Assembly (NCBI RefSeq): GCF_030816015.1
Contig: NZ_JAUSXN010000001.1
Location: 3,472,001 to 3,536,000, forward strand
Source of the DNA: Pedobacter sp. W3I1
GTDB taxonomy: Bacteria > Bacteroidota > Bacteroidia > Sphingobacteriales > Sphingobacteriaceae
Direction of reading: 5' to 3'
DNA length: 64,000 bases
In this document: positions 1 through 9,952 of the stretch, one piece after another
Layout: each line of letters starts with the position of its first letter
How positions within the stretch are numbered: the first letter of the stretch is position 1
The notes under the pieces: model-generated
The model's input: the letters and a program-made list of their open reading frames with translations, nothing else
Told to the model about the DNA's origin: nothing
Databases searched by the model: none
Translations under genes and position numbers: made by a program

Positions 1-2343
1 TTTGTTTGCAAGTCCGGAAACCACCTGACCAGTGGCCGTTATTGGCGTATTGCCACCAAATACATAGTTCGAATTTACCAGGGTGCTGATGGCATTGTAG
101 TCGCCAATATTGTTGTTCCCCGATTTACCCCAGCTCAACCTTAGTTTTAACTCGCTGATGGCTTTAACATCTTTAAGAAAAGATTCTTCTGAAACCTTCC
201 ATCCGGCAGATACTGAAGGAAAGGTTCCCCATCGGTTTTCGGAACCAAATTTAGAAGAGGCATCTCTTCTGATGGTACCAGATAAGAGGTACCTGTCTTT
301 AAAAGCATATTGAAGCCTGCTGTAGTAAGAAAATAGCGTATTATTAGCAGCCGTCGATGTTCCTGTAGTGGTTACCCCGGCTGAGTTAGCAATGGCATTA
401 CTTAAGGTTTTGATGATATCGTTGGCAAAACCTCCGGCCGTTGCAAGGCTTACCCCTTCGGTATGCACTATATTGTACGACACTCCTGCAATCGCTGAAA
501 TCTTGTGGACACCGGCAATTGTTGTGCTATAGTTCAGCGTATTTTCGTTAAGAAAGTTTTGTTTCTTGGTTACTGCGTAAGAGCCGGTTGAGTAAAGACC
601 GGGATTGGTTAACAAGGCCGATGCTGCACCAACGGTAACCTGATCGGATGTATATTTCGAGGTATTTCTGTCTACATTATCGTAATTTACGCTCGATCTT
701 AATGACAGTCCTTTAACTATTTGATAATCTGCATATATCGAAGCCAATAGTCTTGAAGTTTTAACCTTGTTTACAGCAGTTTCCAGATAGGCATACGGAC
801 TAATCAGCCTTGGGCTCGCCCAGGTGTAAGTACTGTTTCCATAAGCGCCGGAATTTAATCCTGCTGAACTTTCGACTACCGGCACCATCTGTAAAGCATT
901 CATGAGCTGGTTATCCTTACCCTCGCCTGGCGGAGCATTATTAACAGAATATGATGGCGCAAGATTGATTCCGAATTTAAGTTTCTTGCTGGCATTCGCC
1001 TCCACATTAGCCCTTAAACCATAGTTCTTAAAATTGGAATTGATCAGTGTTCCGTTTTGATTAAGTACGTTGCCTGAAATAAAGTAGGTCACATTTTCTG
1101 ATCCTCCACTTGCCGAAACCTCATAATTTTGATAAGGTGCATGGGTAAAGATGGCATCCTGCCAATCTACATAATCAAGTCCGGGGTGTCCAGGCTGTGC
1201 CCATCTCGGATCGGTCATAAAAGAGGTGTTAATGGTACCTGGAGCAAGGCCTAAGATTGTAGCTCTTTCAGCGTTGGTCTGGGTAGCCGTTCTTCCGGTA
1301 CCAGAGGCTACCCATGCAGTGTTAGCCAGCTCTGTTGCCTGGGCAACCCATTCATCGGCACTCAGCATATCGACCTTTCTGGCTACCGAACTGATACCTG
1401 CATTCGCATTTACACTAATTCTGGGTTTCCCAGCAACACCTTTTTTGGTGGTGATAATCACTACCCCATTTGCGGCACGCGAACCGTAAATGGCCCCTGC
1501 TGCTGCATCTTTCAATACCTGAACACTCTCGATATCGTTTGGATTAAGGTTATCTAGTGGACTGTTTGAAATACCTCCGGAGGCATTTTGGCTGGCCACA
1601 TCTAATGGGAAGCCATCTAATACATAAAGTGGTTCGTTGCCTGCAGTGATGGAGCCAGCCCCACGTACCTGAATACTTAAACCAGCTCCGGGCGTGCCGC
1701 TTTGCTGCCTTACCTGAACGCCAGCCATCTGACCGATAAGCGCTTGCTCAACTCTTGATATCGGTTTTTCTTCTACTGCTTTTGCATTAAAAGTGGCTAC
1801 CGAACCTAGTACATCGCTTTTTCTCTGGGTACCATACCCTACCACAAGTACCTCTTCGAGCTTACTTTGATCAGGATCTAGTTTTACGGTAAGCGGCTGA
1901 CCGTTGTAAACCACTTCCTGGGTTTTATAACCTACATAGGTAAAAACCAAAGTAGGCTGATTTAGCTCAGTAACCAGTTGAAATTCGCCATCGAGATTTG
2001 TTGATACCACCTGGGCAGCTCCTTTGAGCCTTACACTTACACCCGGTAGAGGCAGGTTTCTTTCATCTGTTACTTTCCCTTTAATGGTGATTCTCTCCGA
2101 TCGTAGACCAGCAAAATTTGAAATCTCCGAAGAACCACCGGGGATACGGTATGCTGTGAGATTTGCTCCAACAGCTATTTTTGGGTGAGAGAGGAGGTTA
2201 ATGTTTTTTCCTTCGCCGCTTCTTTTTGCTGAGGCCTGTAAGATTACGGAAATCAGAAGAATTCCTGTTAAGCCAGACCGTAAAAAGAAATTAGACAAAG
2301 GTGTGTTATGCGAGTCCTTCCAGGACTTTCCGCTTATCTTCAT
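1..2343 (-). CDS. SusC/RagA-type TonB-dependent receptor, C-terminus beyond the window
   Basis: Outer-membrane receptor that, with a SusD lipoprotein, imports oligosaccharides. The frame is open from an ATG at 2343 to base 1 (781 codons), so the barrel end and any susD lie to the left. After a signal-like N-terminus (hydrophobic around residues 20-38) comes a carboxypeptidase-regulatory-like domain (about 84-160, beginning ITIKGKVTDE and containing VGYKTQE), then a TonB-box-like EEVLVVGYGTQ and a plug domain with VRGAGSITAGNEPLYVLDG. The last visible residues GGNTPITATGQVVSGLA are typical of SusC barrels. No STN domain is seen, so direct anti-sigma signalling is not indicated. It lies near GH92, GH95 and GH125 genes, which suggests a host- or fungal-glycan locus, but the substrate is inference. 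Family call is firm. Confidence 0.93.
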   Translation of the reverse strand, partial: MKISGKSWKDSHNTPLSNFFLRSGLTGILLISVILQASAKRSGEGKNINLLSHPKIAVGANLTAYRIPGGSSEISNFAGLRSERITIKGKVTDERNLPLPGVSVRLKGAAQVVSTNLDGEFQLVTELNQPTLVFTYVGYKTQEVVYNGQPLTVKLDPDQSKLEEVLVVGYGTQRKSDVLGSVATFNAKAVEEKPISRVEQALIGQMAGVQVRQQSGTPGAGLSIQVRGAGSITAGNEPLYVLDGFPLDVASQNASGGISNSPLDNLNPNDIESVQVLKDAAAGAIYGSRAANGVVIITTKKGVAGKPRISVNANAGISSVARKVDMLSADEWVAQATELANTAWVASGTGRTATQTNAERATILGLAPGTINTSFMTDPRWAQPGHPGLDYVDWQDAIFTHAPYQNYEVSASGGSENVTYFISGNVLNQNGTLINSNFKNYGLRANVEANASKKLKFGINLAPSYSVNNAPPGEGKDNQLMNALQMVPVVESSAGLNSGAYGNSTYTWASPRLISPYAYLETAVNKVKTSRLLASIYADYQIVKGLSLRSSVNYDNVDRNTSKYTSDQVTVGAASALLTNPGLYSTGSYAVTKKQNFLNENTLNYSTTIAGVHKISAIAGVSYNIVHTEGVSLATAGGFANDIIKTLSNAIANSAGVTTTGTSTAANNTLFSYYSRLQYAFKDRYLLSGTIRRDASSKFGSENRWGTFPSVSAGWKVSEESFLKDVKAISELKLRLSWGKSGNNNIGDYNAISTLVNSNYVFGGNTPITATGQVVSGLANK

Positions 2344-3075
2344 AATATATATTGGTTTATGCCAATCATGAAATTGCAACAAGCTTCATCAGTAGGAGAA
2401 ATTCCCGTGCAAAATTCATAATTTTAACATGATCATTGAATAAATTGACCGGATGCAACGCCAATTGATCTCCGGTAAGTGGTCGAAATTTAGGGAAGTG
2501 CAGAAATGCATTTCCCTTTCTGTATTGTTTGTGACTATTCTCTGTTTGCAAGCTCCTTTCTATACCTTAAGTATCATGTTTTATTATTTGGTGTCTAAAT
2601 TGACAGTTCAATATTTATACTTCCAATTTCCGTTGGCCATAACTTCAGGACATTACTACATGGCGAAGATCATATAACCACCAAAAGCATTAACGGATTT
2701 ATTCAGATCTGATTTTTCTCTTTCCATATTGGGTATTTAAAAATAAAAACTAGAGAAGAGACGGTTAAATAGATAGAAAATCAGATTTAACAACAGCAAC
2801 AAGAACTATCACTTGATGTATCTGGGACTAAAATAAGTAAACAAGTAAAAGTTTCGGAAATCATAATGTATATAAAATCTATAGTATTAGTAGGCAAAAC
2901 TATATTATCTTACCATGCCTTACAAACATTTAACAAAATTTACGATTTTGATAATTTTTCGACTTCCGGCAACGATGGCATAAAAATTTATAGGTATAAA
3001 AATTATGCTATTCATAAAACATTTTGTCGTATCCCAGAACAAAGATGGCCAGTAAGACCTGGCGGGTAGGTTTAA
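2344..3075. other. Gene-poor 730-bp gap upstream of susC
   Basis: No convincing gene. Short frames here (67 and 74 codons on the plus strand) have no recognisable domains and look fortuitous. The part next to 2343 must hold the susC promoter and leader. I see no clear TTTG/TAnnTTTG pair and no riboswitch motif. Confidence 0.5.
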
Positions 3076-3450
3076 TCAACCTCTGATATCTATTCTTTCA
3101 GTATTCGTTTCGATATAGAAATAGCTGCGATGGATAAAAAGACTGATAATGAACACCAAGATGAGCGCTATCCAGTGGCTCAAGTCGGACTTACTTACGC
3201 TGGAAGCAAACGTAAAGGCTAAAAAGCCCCAGAATAATGAAAATACAATTGAAAAAATATACCGGAAAATCCGGAATCGGAAAAACAGCATTCCCATAAC
3301 GACAATGCAAGCCACGAAAATGGCAATGCCTACAATCCAGTCCCATTCATAATGTTTACATAACCAATAAGCTGAAAATATGGAAATACCAGCTATTTCA
3401 ATAAAAACAAAAGGGTATCTGCTTCTTTGTGTTACCGTATATCTTGCCAT
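3076..3450 (-). CDS. Small membrane protein of unknown function
   Basis: A 124-residue protein if it starts at the ATG at 3450; a longer reading from a TTG at 3501 is less likely. It is strongly hydrophobic, with about four membrane segments (around residues 14-30, 33-52, 60-80 and 87-103 from the ATG), ending in a short charged tail (TNTERIDIRG). I do not recognise the family. It stands alone between two long gaps, so there is no operon context. Hydrophobic periodicity and a clean start support a real gene. Confidence 0.6.
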   Translation of the reverse strand: MARYTVTQRSRYPFVFIEIAGISIFSAYWLCKHYEWDWIVGIAIFVACIVVMGMLFFRFRIFRYIFSIVFSLFWGFLAFTFASSVSKSDLSHWIALILVFIISLFIHRSYFYIETNTERIDIRG

Positions 3451-4120
3451 GCAATTAACATTTGAGTCAACAATCTGAGTATCAGGTACTCTATTTTGCA
3501 ACTAAAATATGAAAATTTATGATAATCCAGTTCCTGATCACCCCCTATTCGCAATGTCATTAAGTTAAGGAAAAAACAAAAAAACATTGTCATCCTGAGG
3601 GTTAATTTATTGTATAAAAATCAATATAAATGACGTATTAATTAATTATTCTTTACCCTACAGCACATGCTTTCCTCGGCTCACCGCCGCCGATGGGCTC
3701 TTTCTTTTTGGTGTCAAAAAGACCAGCGCAGCTAGCTTGAATGCCGTTGAAAACATAAAGATCCATGAAAAAACAAAAAACACCGGCTGAAAATTTATTC
3801 ATTTGTATTATAGTTTTCAGCTGCATTCATGAGGGCTTCGCCGTTTTCTTTCGAAGTTAGTAGGTTGGCTGGGTCTGTGGAACCCGAAAAATTTGTTAGG
3901 CCGGATTTAAGTAGAACGGGGATACAGTGCTACGGCCTTGTTGGGCGGAAATACGCGTCCGATATAAATAACGCATATTTAAGATAATTACAAAATAACG
4001 TCAATGGTAGCCTGTCGAAGGACAAAAGTTTTTTTTGTTTTTCGATTACTTAAAACGTCTTCGACAAGCTCAGACTGACAACAATGGCACTTAACTTAAT
4101 GACATTGCCCTATTCCTCTT
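3451..4120. other. Repeat-rich gap without a gene
   Basis: Holds one GTCAT...ATGAC-bounded repeat (3594-3635) that recurs elsewhere in the window, a more GC-rich patch (3660-3960) that resembles decayed intergenic mosaic repeats, and a CTTCGACAAGCTCAGACTGA-type repeat near 4060-4080 facing a related piece near 4010. No open frame has coding character. Confidence 0.5.
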
Positions 4121-4414
4121 TTACTTTTCATGAAAGGTTCCAATTTCATTTGTGCTCAATGATTTTATTACCAAATAGTTTGGAATAAGTGGACGATAAC
4201 CTCTTTTCAGGATAAACCCTTCGGCTTGTCCGTTTATATAAATGGTGTCACTTCGAATATCATCGTCTTTATCGAAGAGAAAAAGATCGGAACCATGTCC
4301 TTCCCCATGCAACCAAGTATGTTTTTTAATATAAGTATCAGATAAAGTATAAAATTGTCTGGAAATAAAAACTATTGTCAATAACGCTATTCCTATTATA
4401 ACTCCTTTGTTCAT
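4121..4414 (-). CDS. Hypothetical protein with one N-terminal membrane anchor
   Basis: A 97-residue protein starting at an ATG. Residues 4-20 form a single hydrophobic segment (VIIGIALLTIVFISRQF), followed by a soluble region rich in Asp and Gly, including DKDDDIRSD. No Cys follows the hydrophobic segment, so a membrane anchor or uncleaved signal is more likely than a lipoprotein. I do not recognise the family. It lies about 110 bp downstream of the GH92 gene on the same strand, with a terminator between, so it is probably transcribed separately. Confidence 0.5.
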   Translation of the reverse strand: MNKGVIIGIALLTIVFISRQFYTLSDTYIKKHTWLHGEGHGSDLFLFDKDDDIRSDTIYINGQAEGFILKRGYRPLIPNYLVIKSLSTNEIGTFHEK

Positions 4415-4454
4415 TTCGACATCGTTTATTTTAAGGCAGCTTAAATCAACAAAA

Positions 4455-4486
4455 AAAGCGGCTTCCTATTTTAGAAAAACCGCTTT
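4455..4486 (-). terminator. Rho-independent terminator after GH92 gene
   Basis: On the minus strand an AAAGCGG arm pairs with CCGCTTT across an 18-base loop and is followed by a run of seven T. It lies about 40 bp past the GH92 stop. Confidence 0.75.
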
Positions 4487-4522
4487 GTGAATAAATATTT
4501 CGCTTAACTAAACAATATAAGT

Positions 4523-6676
4523 CTATTGAGTAACGATCTCTACTTTACCGCCGTTTTTAAACAGATCGTGTGAGATGAAATATCCATTATTTGCTTTCCC
4601 ATTCACTTTAATCTGGCTAATACCCCTTCCCTTACCCGGTTTGGTTATCGTTAATAGTTTCCCTGTACTGGTTTTCCATTTAACTTCATCAAAAAGTGGA
4701 GCAGTAACCAAATATTCGGCATCAGTTGCAGAGAACGGATATAAACCTAAAGAACTGAATACATACCAGGCAGACATTTCGCCGGCATCATCCATTCCCG
4801 AAAGCGCCAAACCATCGCTCCCTATACCATATAGTTCATTTAAGATTTTATCGATAATTTTTTGTGATTTTTCTGGTTTCCCGATAAAAGTATAAGCAAA
4901 AGGGGCTTCATGATCTGGCTGGTTGCCCTGGCAGTATTGACCAATCATCGTTTCGACATTCCGTGCAATATATTTCGGATTCCAGGGTAAAGTGAACAAG
5001 GAATCTAACTTGGACTCGAACCCTTTGGCACCGCCATAGAGTTCGATTAAACCTTTCATATCATGAGGAGCATAAAACGAAACCTGCCAGGCGTTGGCTT
5101 CTCTGTACATATATTCATAATAAGGATATTGTGGGTTAAAAGGTTTGATCCAATCGCCATTCTCTAATCTGCCTCGCATAAACCGCGTAGCCGGATCGAA
5201 CATGTTTTTATAGTTTTTCGATCGGGCCGTTAAAATCCGGTAATTGGCGCTGTCGCCAAGTTTTTTAGCAATCTGTGCTAACGAATAATCATCATACGAA
5301 TATTCCAGTGTTTTAGAAACACCAGCTTTAGCTTTGGTTTCGACATGTGGGTTTTTAACATCTGGATCTGAGATATAACCCTTCTCAATATATTCTTTCA
5401 CAAATGGACGGGCACCACCCTCTACATTGGCATTACGCAACAAAATCTGGTAAGTACCTTTGATATCGAAATCATCAATTCCCCTCAAATAAGCTCCTGC
5501 AATAGAAGATGCACCATGATCGCCATGAAAAAATGTGGGAATAAAGCCCGTTTTATCGCCAACATCTTTCATCGATTTAATTACATCTAAGGTTACTTTA
5601 GGTGTAATCAGTCCTAAAAGCACATCTTTATTACGATAAGTATCCCAAAGCGATGGTTCAGTATAATAATTGAAATCACCTTTTACCACATTGTGCTTAG
5701 CATCTTTAAACTCACCATTAACATCGCTCCGCAAAGCCGGCCATAAAAAAGACCTGTACAGGCAAGAGTACAGCATCTGTTTTTGTTTCTCCGTTCCGCC
5801 CTTTACCTGGATGTTGGACAAAAGCGCTTCCCATTTTTCAGTGGCTTCATTGCGAATCTGCGTAAAAGTTTTATCGCCGATTTCCTTTTCCAGGTTTTCT
5901 TTAGCATTGGCCGTACTGACAAACGATAGGCCGATCTTAAGTTCTACAGGTCCTTTGCTACCATCGGCGAGGTGAACAATGGCATAACCTGAACGTTTAC
6001 CTATATCATTCTGTTCCAGCTTTTCGATCTTGCCATTTACAGTTGCATAGAAGTAAATATTCTCTCCTCCCTGAAAGCCTTGTATAGCCGAAGTACCAAC
6101 TTGTTCGATATTCCAGGTAGAAACCCTGCTATTGGCCTTTCCCATGTCGAAAAGAATCTGTCTGTTACTGGGATTTTTATATTCATATTGGTGGAATCCA
6201 CATCTTAAGGTAGAAGTAAGCTTCACGTTAACCTGATAATCATCCAGATAAACCTGATAAAAACCTGGTGCTGAACTTTCATTTTTATGCGAAAATTTCG
6301 ATCCGAACTTACCGTTAGCATGAGATAACGGCAATATCGGAATATTACACAGGTTCCAATGCCCTTTATTGGTGTGTGCAAAGCCATAAATGGTATCATC
6401 TTCATATTCGTAACCAGCACCAGATCCAAATTCGGTAATTGGACTTAATTGCACCATAGCATTAGGCAATGAGCTACCCGGAAAGGTTAAACCCGCCCAC
6501 GATCGCCAACCTTGTGGCAACTCATAACCTAAAATTTTAGGATCAGTTAAAGGCGCAGTACCGATAAAAGTATTTACGTATTTGGTAAAAGAAGTTTTTG
6601 ACTGACTTTGAGCAGTATAAATGCCCATTTGGTTGAAAAAGAAGATTAAGGATAAAAATTTGGTTAGCGATTTCAT
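4523..6676 (-). CDS. GH92 family alpha-mannosidase, exported
   Basis: GH92 enzymes are calcium-dependent exo-acting alpha-mannosidases, mostly alpha-1,2, that trim high-mannose N-glycans or yeast mannan. The 717-residue protein begins with a signal peptide (about residues 1-24) and has the family N-terminal region with FPGSSLPNAMVQLSP and YGFAHTNKG. Near residue 587 is GNQPDHEAPFAY, matching the conserved GNxPxH region, and near 627 is SGMDDAGEMSAWYVFSSLG, matching the usual GNDDxGQMSAW catalytic-acid/base region. The Asn before the paired Asp is Met here, suggesting a divergent subfamily. It is transcribed divergently from the GH95 fucosidase gene, and the shared intergenic space holds a perfect palindrome (6683-6694). 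Linkage specificity cannot be read from sequence alone. Confidence 0.9.
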   Translation of the reverse strand: MKSLTKFLSLIFFFNQMGIYTAQSQSKTSFTKYVNTFIGTAPLTDPKILGYELPQGWRSWAGLTFPGSSLPNAMVQLSPITEFGSGAGYEYEDDTIYGFAHTNKGHWNLCNIPILPLSHANGKFGSKFSHKNESSAPGFYQVYLDDYQVNVKLTSTLRCGFHQYEYKNPSNRQILFDMGKANSRVSTWNIEQVGTSAIQGFQGGENIYFYATVNGKIEKLEQNDIGKRSGYAIVHLADGSKGPVELKIGLSFVSTANAKENLEKEIGDKTFTQIRNEATEKWEALLSNIQVKGGTEKQKQMLYSCLYRSFLWPALRSDVNGEFKDAKHNVVKGDFNYYTEPSLWDTYRNKDVLLGLITPKVTLDVIKSMKDVGDKTGFIPTFFHGDHGASSIAGAYLRGIDDFDIKGTYQILLRNANVEGGARPFVKEYIEKGYISDPDVKNPHVETKAKAGVSKTLEYSYDDYSLAQIAKKLGDSANYRILTARSKNYKNMFDPATRFMRGRLENGDWIKPFNPQYPYYEYMYREANAWQVSFYAPHDMKGLIELYGGAKGFESKLDSLFTLPWNPKYIARNVETMIGQYCQGNQPDHEAPFAYTFIGKPEKSQKIIDKILNELYGIGSDGLALSGMDDAGEMSAWYVFSSLGLYPFSATDAEYLVTAPLFDEVKWKTSTGKLLTITKPGKGRGISQIKVNGKANNGYFISHDLFKNGGKVEIVTQ

Positions 6677-6682
6677 TTTACA

Positions 6683-6694
6683 TAAAACGTTTTA
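6683..6694. promoter_or_regulatory. Perfect 12-bp palindrome, possible LacI-type operator
   Basis: TAAAACGTTTTA lies only 7 bp upstream of the GH92 start, in the divergent GH92/GH95 space. A central CG flanked by A/T arms is the general form of LacI-family operators. No LacI-type regulator is visible in the window, and a similar 10-bp core also occurs at 23099, so chance is possible in AT-rich DNA. Confidence 0.25.
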
Positions 6695-6897
6695 GTGTGT
6701 CATACCAAATATAGAAAATCTATTAAAATCCAATCAAAAATATCACAATAGTTACCAATTAATTTCGCTGATGCAAGTACCCGATGCTTAAATAATTGAA
6801 TAGTATGCCAATAATCGATAAGCATTCGTCTACTTCGCCAATAGCACAATCGTTTGATTATCTATATATTTGGTTACACACTAATCAAATAACCCAC

Positions 6898-9165
6898 ATG
6901 TTTTTTAATTGCAAGCAAGCTATTCTCTGCACGCTAATCTCATTTTTAGCCATTAGTTTTTCTCCACCTATTTTCGCTCAAAAGAAAGAAAAACCATCTT
7001 TATTACTATGGGATAACAAGCCGGCAACCAAATGGATGACGGAAGCCTACCCTATTGGAAATGGCCGGATTGGTGGTGTGATTTTCGGCGGTGTAAATCA
7101 GGAGCATATTCAGTTTAATGATAATACACTCTGGACGGGAGATGAAAATGATCGGGGGATGTACCAGGCTTTTGGAGATCTATTGATTGAGTTCGACAAT
7201 AAAGAACAAAATTTCAGCAATTATACACGCGAATTAAATCTAACTGATGCCGTCCATTCCATCAATTACAAGCAAAACGGAGTCAGTTATAAACGTGAAT
7301 ATTTTTGCAGCTTTCCGGATAAAGTAATGGTTTTAAGATTGACTTCTGATCAAAAAAAATCATATTCGGGCACGGTTAGACTTAAAAATGCACATCAGGG
7401 TAATATAACGGTTAATGGAAATACCATTCAGTTTACAGGCAAATTAAACAACGGAATGCCTTTTCAGGCTACTGCTTTGGTTAAAATCGAAAACGGGAGC
7501 AGCCATGCCGTTAAAGACGAGGATGGTGAAAAATTAAAAATCGAAAATGCCAATGCCATAACCATCATCTTTACCGCTGCTACTAATTACAGTAATCAAC
7601 GCAGTCAGAATTGGAAAGGAGAAGAACCAGCTTTAAAAATAGACCGTATACTGAAGCAAGCGGCTACGAAATCATATTCAAATCTGTTAAAAACACATAT
7701 TCAGGACTACCAGCAGTTATTTAACCGTTTGGCAATTAATTTAGGTCAGCATGATATTAAGAATGACAGTTTACCAACTTATCAAAGGCTTATCAATTAT
7801 AAAAAAACGCCCGACCCAGCCTTAGAAGCGCTAATTTTTCAATACGGAAGATATCTCCTGATCAGTTCATCAAGACCGGGAGGTTTACCAGCCAACCTGC
7901 AGGGGCTTTGGAATGAAAGTAATACCCCACCGTGGGGTAGCGATTATCACTCTAACATTAATATCCAGATGAATTATTGGCTGGCGGAGCCGACCAACCT
8001 TTCAGAGTGTCATATTCCCTATCTGGATTACATCAACAGCATGCGGGAGGTAAGTGCCATCGCCACGCGCAAAAAATATCCAAATACCCGTGGGTGGACC
8101 GTACAAACGGAAAATAATATTTTCGGCGGAATGAGTTTTTTATGGAACACACCTGGAAGTGCCTGGTATGCGCAGGCGCTGTGGGAGCACTATGCTTTTA
8201 CCAGGGATAAAGATTATCTGAGAAATTTTGCCTACCCAATTATCAAAGAAATATCGGAGTTTTGGGATGACCACTTAAAAAGAAGGCCAGATGGTACTTT
8301 GGTATCACCATTAGGCTGGTCGCCAGAGCATGGGCCAACTGAAGATGGCGTAACGCATGATCAGCAAATTGTATATGATTTGTTTACCAATTATATAGAG
8401 GCAGCTGAAATTTTAGGCATTGATAGTGATTATAAAAAACACATTACAGATCTTAAAGCACATTTGTTAAAACCAAAAATTGGCAAATGGGGACAATTAC
8501 AGGAATGGGAAACCGACCGTGATGACCCCACAGATCAACACAGGCACATTTCTCATCTTTTTGGTTTACATCCCGGTAGAGAAATCAGTACCATTAAAAC
8601 ACCTGAACTTGCCAAAGCCGCCAGAGTAACTTTAACCGCACGTGGTGACGAATCAACAGGATGGTCTATGGCCTGGAAAATTAATTTCTGGGCCCGGCTG
8701 CAGGATGGTAATCACGCCTACAAAATATTGCAGAATTTCATTACGCCAGTGGGTGGCTCGGGTACCGATTACAATAAAGGTGGCGGAATTTACACCAACC
8801 TTTTCTGTGCTCATCCACCCTTCCAGATTGATGGAAATTTTGGTTACACTGCCGGTGTTTCAGAAATGCTTTTGCAAAGCCAGGCGGGTGAACTGCAATT
8901 TTTACCAGCCCTACCCGATCAATGGTCAACAGGAAGTATTCAAGGATTAAGAGCCAGGGGCAACTTCGAAATTACAGATCTGCAATGGAAAGATGGTAAA
9001 ATTGTAAAGCTATCAATCAAATCGCTATCAGGTGAAGATTGTATTGTGAGATCTCCAAATACATTAAAACGTATAACAAAGGGTATTGACGAAGAAAAAT
9101 CAGGAAACGACTTCAAATACAGTTTTAAAACACGCGTCGGAAAAGTATATCATTTTGAAGGCTAA
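6898..9165 (+). CDS. GH95 family alpha-L-fucosidase, exported
   Basis: GH95 enzymes are inverting alpha-L-fucosidases (some act on alpha-L-galactosides), typically removing terminal alpha-1,2-fucose. I chose the ATG at 6898 because it starts a clear signal peptide ([18 protein letters not shown]...FAQ); the frame stays open to 6796 but those 34 residues precede the signal. That gives 755 residues, close to the family norm. The N-terminal domain opens with [20 protein letters not shown]. The catalytic domain has NINIQMNYW (about residues 352-360, holding the paired Asn that activate water), SPEHGP (about 475, the expected Glu region) and QIDGNFG (about 642, the expected Asp). All these motifs are intact. 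It is divergent from GH92. Confidence 0.93.
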   Translation: MFFNCKQAILCTLISFLAISFSPPIFAQKKEKPSLLLWDNKPATKWMTEAYPIGNGRIGGVIFGGVNQEHIQFNDNTLWTGDENDRGMYQAFGDLLIEFDNKEQNFSNYTRELNLTDAVHSINYKQNGVSYKREYFCSFPDKVMVLRLTSDQKKSYSGTVRLKNAHQGNITVNGNTIQFTGKLNNGMPFQATALVKIENGSSHAVKDEDGEKLKIENANAITIIFTAATNYSNQRSQNWKGEEPALKIDRILKQAATKSYSNLLKTHIQDYQQLFNRLAINLGQHDIKNDSLPTYQRLINYKKTPDPALEALIFQYGRYLLISSSRPGGLPANLQGLWNESNTPPWGSDYHSNINIQMNYWLAEPTNLSECHIPYLDYINSMREVSAIATRKKYPNTRGWTVQTENNIFGGMSFLWNTPGSAWYAQALWEHYAFTRDKDYLRNFAYPIIKEISEFWDDHLKRRPDGTLVSPLGWSPEHGPTEDGVTHDQQIVYDLFTNYIEAAEILGIDSDYKKHITDLKAHLLKPKIGKWGQLQEWETDRDDPTDQHRHISHLFGLHPGREISTIKTPELAKAARVTLTARGDESTGWSMAWKINFWARLQDGNHAYKILQNFITPVGGSGTDYNKGGGIYTNLFCAHPPFQIDGNFGYTAGVSEMLLQSQAGELQFLPALPDQWSTGSIQGLRARGNFEITDLQWKDGKIVKLSIKSLSGEDCIVRSPNTLKRITKGIDEEKSGNDFKYSFKTRVGKVYHFEG

Positions 9166-9170
9166 AGCAA

Positions 9171-9300
9171 ATGAGAGAATGATTGAATGAGTGAAGGACA
9201 GAATTAGAGAATGACTGAATTACATATTGATATAGATTAGCCATTCAATCACTCAAAATTCACTCATTCAATCATTCACCTCCGTCATTCAATCATTCCC
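9171..9300. repeat. GAATGA-type palindromic repeat, copy 1
   Basis: The left half carries repeated GAATGATTGAATGAGTGAA-like words and the right half their reverse complement (CATTCAATCACTC, CACTCATTCAATCATTCA). The same vocabulary recurs at 26610-26702 and 53831-53935, always between genes. Confidence 0.7.
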
Positions 9301-9349
9301 TTCCAAACATTTTGAATCTAACTTTCGTTTAGTAATAAATAAATTTCTT

Positions 9350-9703
9350 ATGAGCACATCCGATAAACTGTTAACCGAACACAATGCAAAGGTTGTTGTA
9401 CTTGATTTTATCAATGCCTTAAACACCGAAAATTTTGAAATGGCCAGAGCACAATTGCATGATAATATGACTTTCAAAGGGGTGATGGGCGAAAGAAATG
9501 GAGCCGATATTTATATCGACGACATGAAGAAAATGAAATTCAAATACGATGTTAAAAAAGTATTTCTAGATCATGAGGATGTTTGTTTGTGGTACGATAT
9601 TAACATGGGTAAAAGCACTATATATGCCTGTGGCTGGTACCAGTTAGCCGACGAAAAGATTAAGTCGTTTCAGGTGATATTCGATCCGAGGCCAATATTG
9701 TAA
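9350..9703 (+). CDS. SnoaL/NTF2-like small protein
   Basis: A 117-residue cytoplasmic protein with the layout of the SnoaL-like NTF2 fold: an N-terminal helical part (VVVLDFINALNTENFEMARAQLHDNMTFKG) followed by beta-strands with CLWYDINMG and CGWYQL and ending in a FDPRP motif. Such proteins are enzymes or ligand-binding domains of many kinds, so no reaction can be given. It has no signal peptide. It stands alone between the GH95 gene and an IS4-family element. Confidence 0.7.
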   Translation: MSTSDKLLTEHNAKVVVLDFINALNTENFEMARAQLHDNMTFKGVMGERNGADIYIDDMKKMKFKYDVKKVFLDHEDVCLWYDINMGKSTIYACGWYQLADEKIKSFQVIFDPRPIL

Positions 9704-9952
9704 GATAGAAAGCACAGGGCTATCGGATGATGCCTCTTCTATGGGAATCTGTCAATGGTAGAGGTTATAATTTTTCAAATACAATGGAGGGTTGATGACG
9801 GATTCGTAACTGATAGATATAAAATACTTATATCAGTTAAATAAAGCATCTGTCCTTAATAAGGAGATAGCTCCCTCAAACTATCGTCATTTCGAGCGGA
9901 GTGCAACGCAGTCGAGAAATCTGCCTAGGTAGCTCTCTCTCCCGAACGTTCG

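Noticed and set aside
110..1489. Short plus-strand frames (67 and 87 codons) inside the SusC region
   Set aside because: They are antisense shadows of a continuous SusC reading frame that has clear family motifs to the left edge.
2453..3069. Two plus-strand frames of 74 and 67 codons upstream of susC
   Set aside because: No domain, no ribosome-binding site I can support, and biased amino acid use; probably chance in AT-rich DNA.
9171..9300. CRISPR-like array from repeated GAATGA words
   Set aside because: Units are short, irregular and without unique spacers; it is a palindromic low-complexity repeat.
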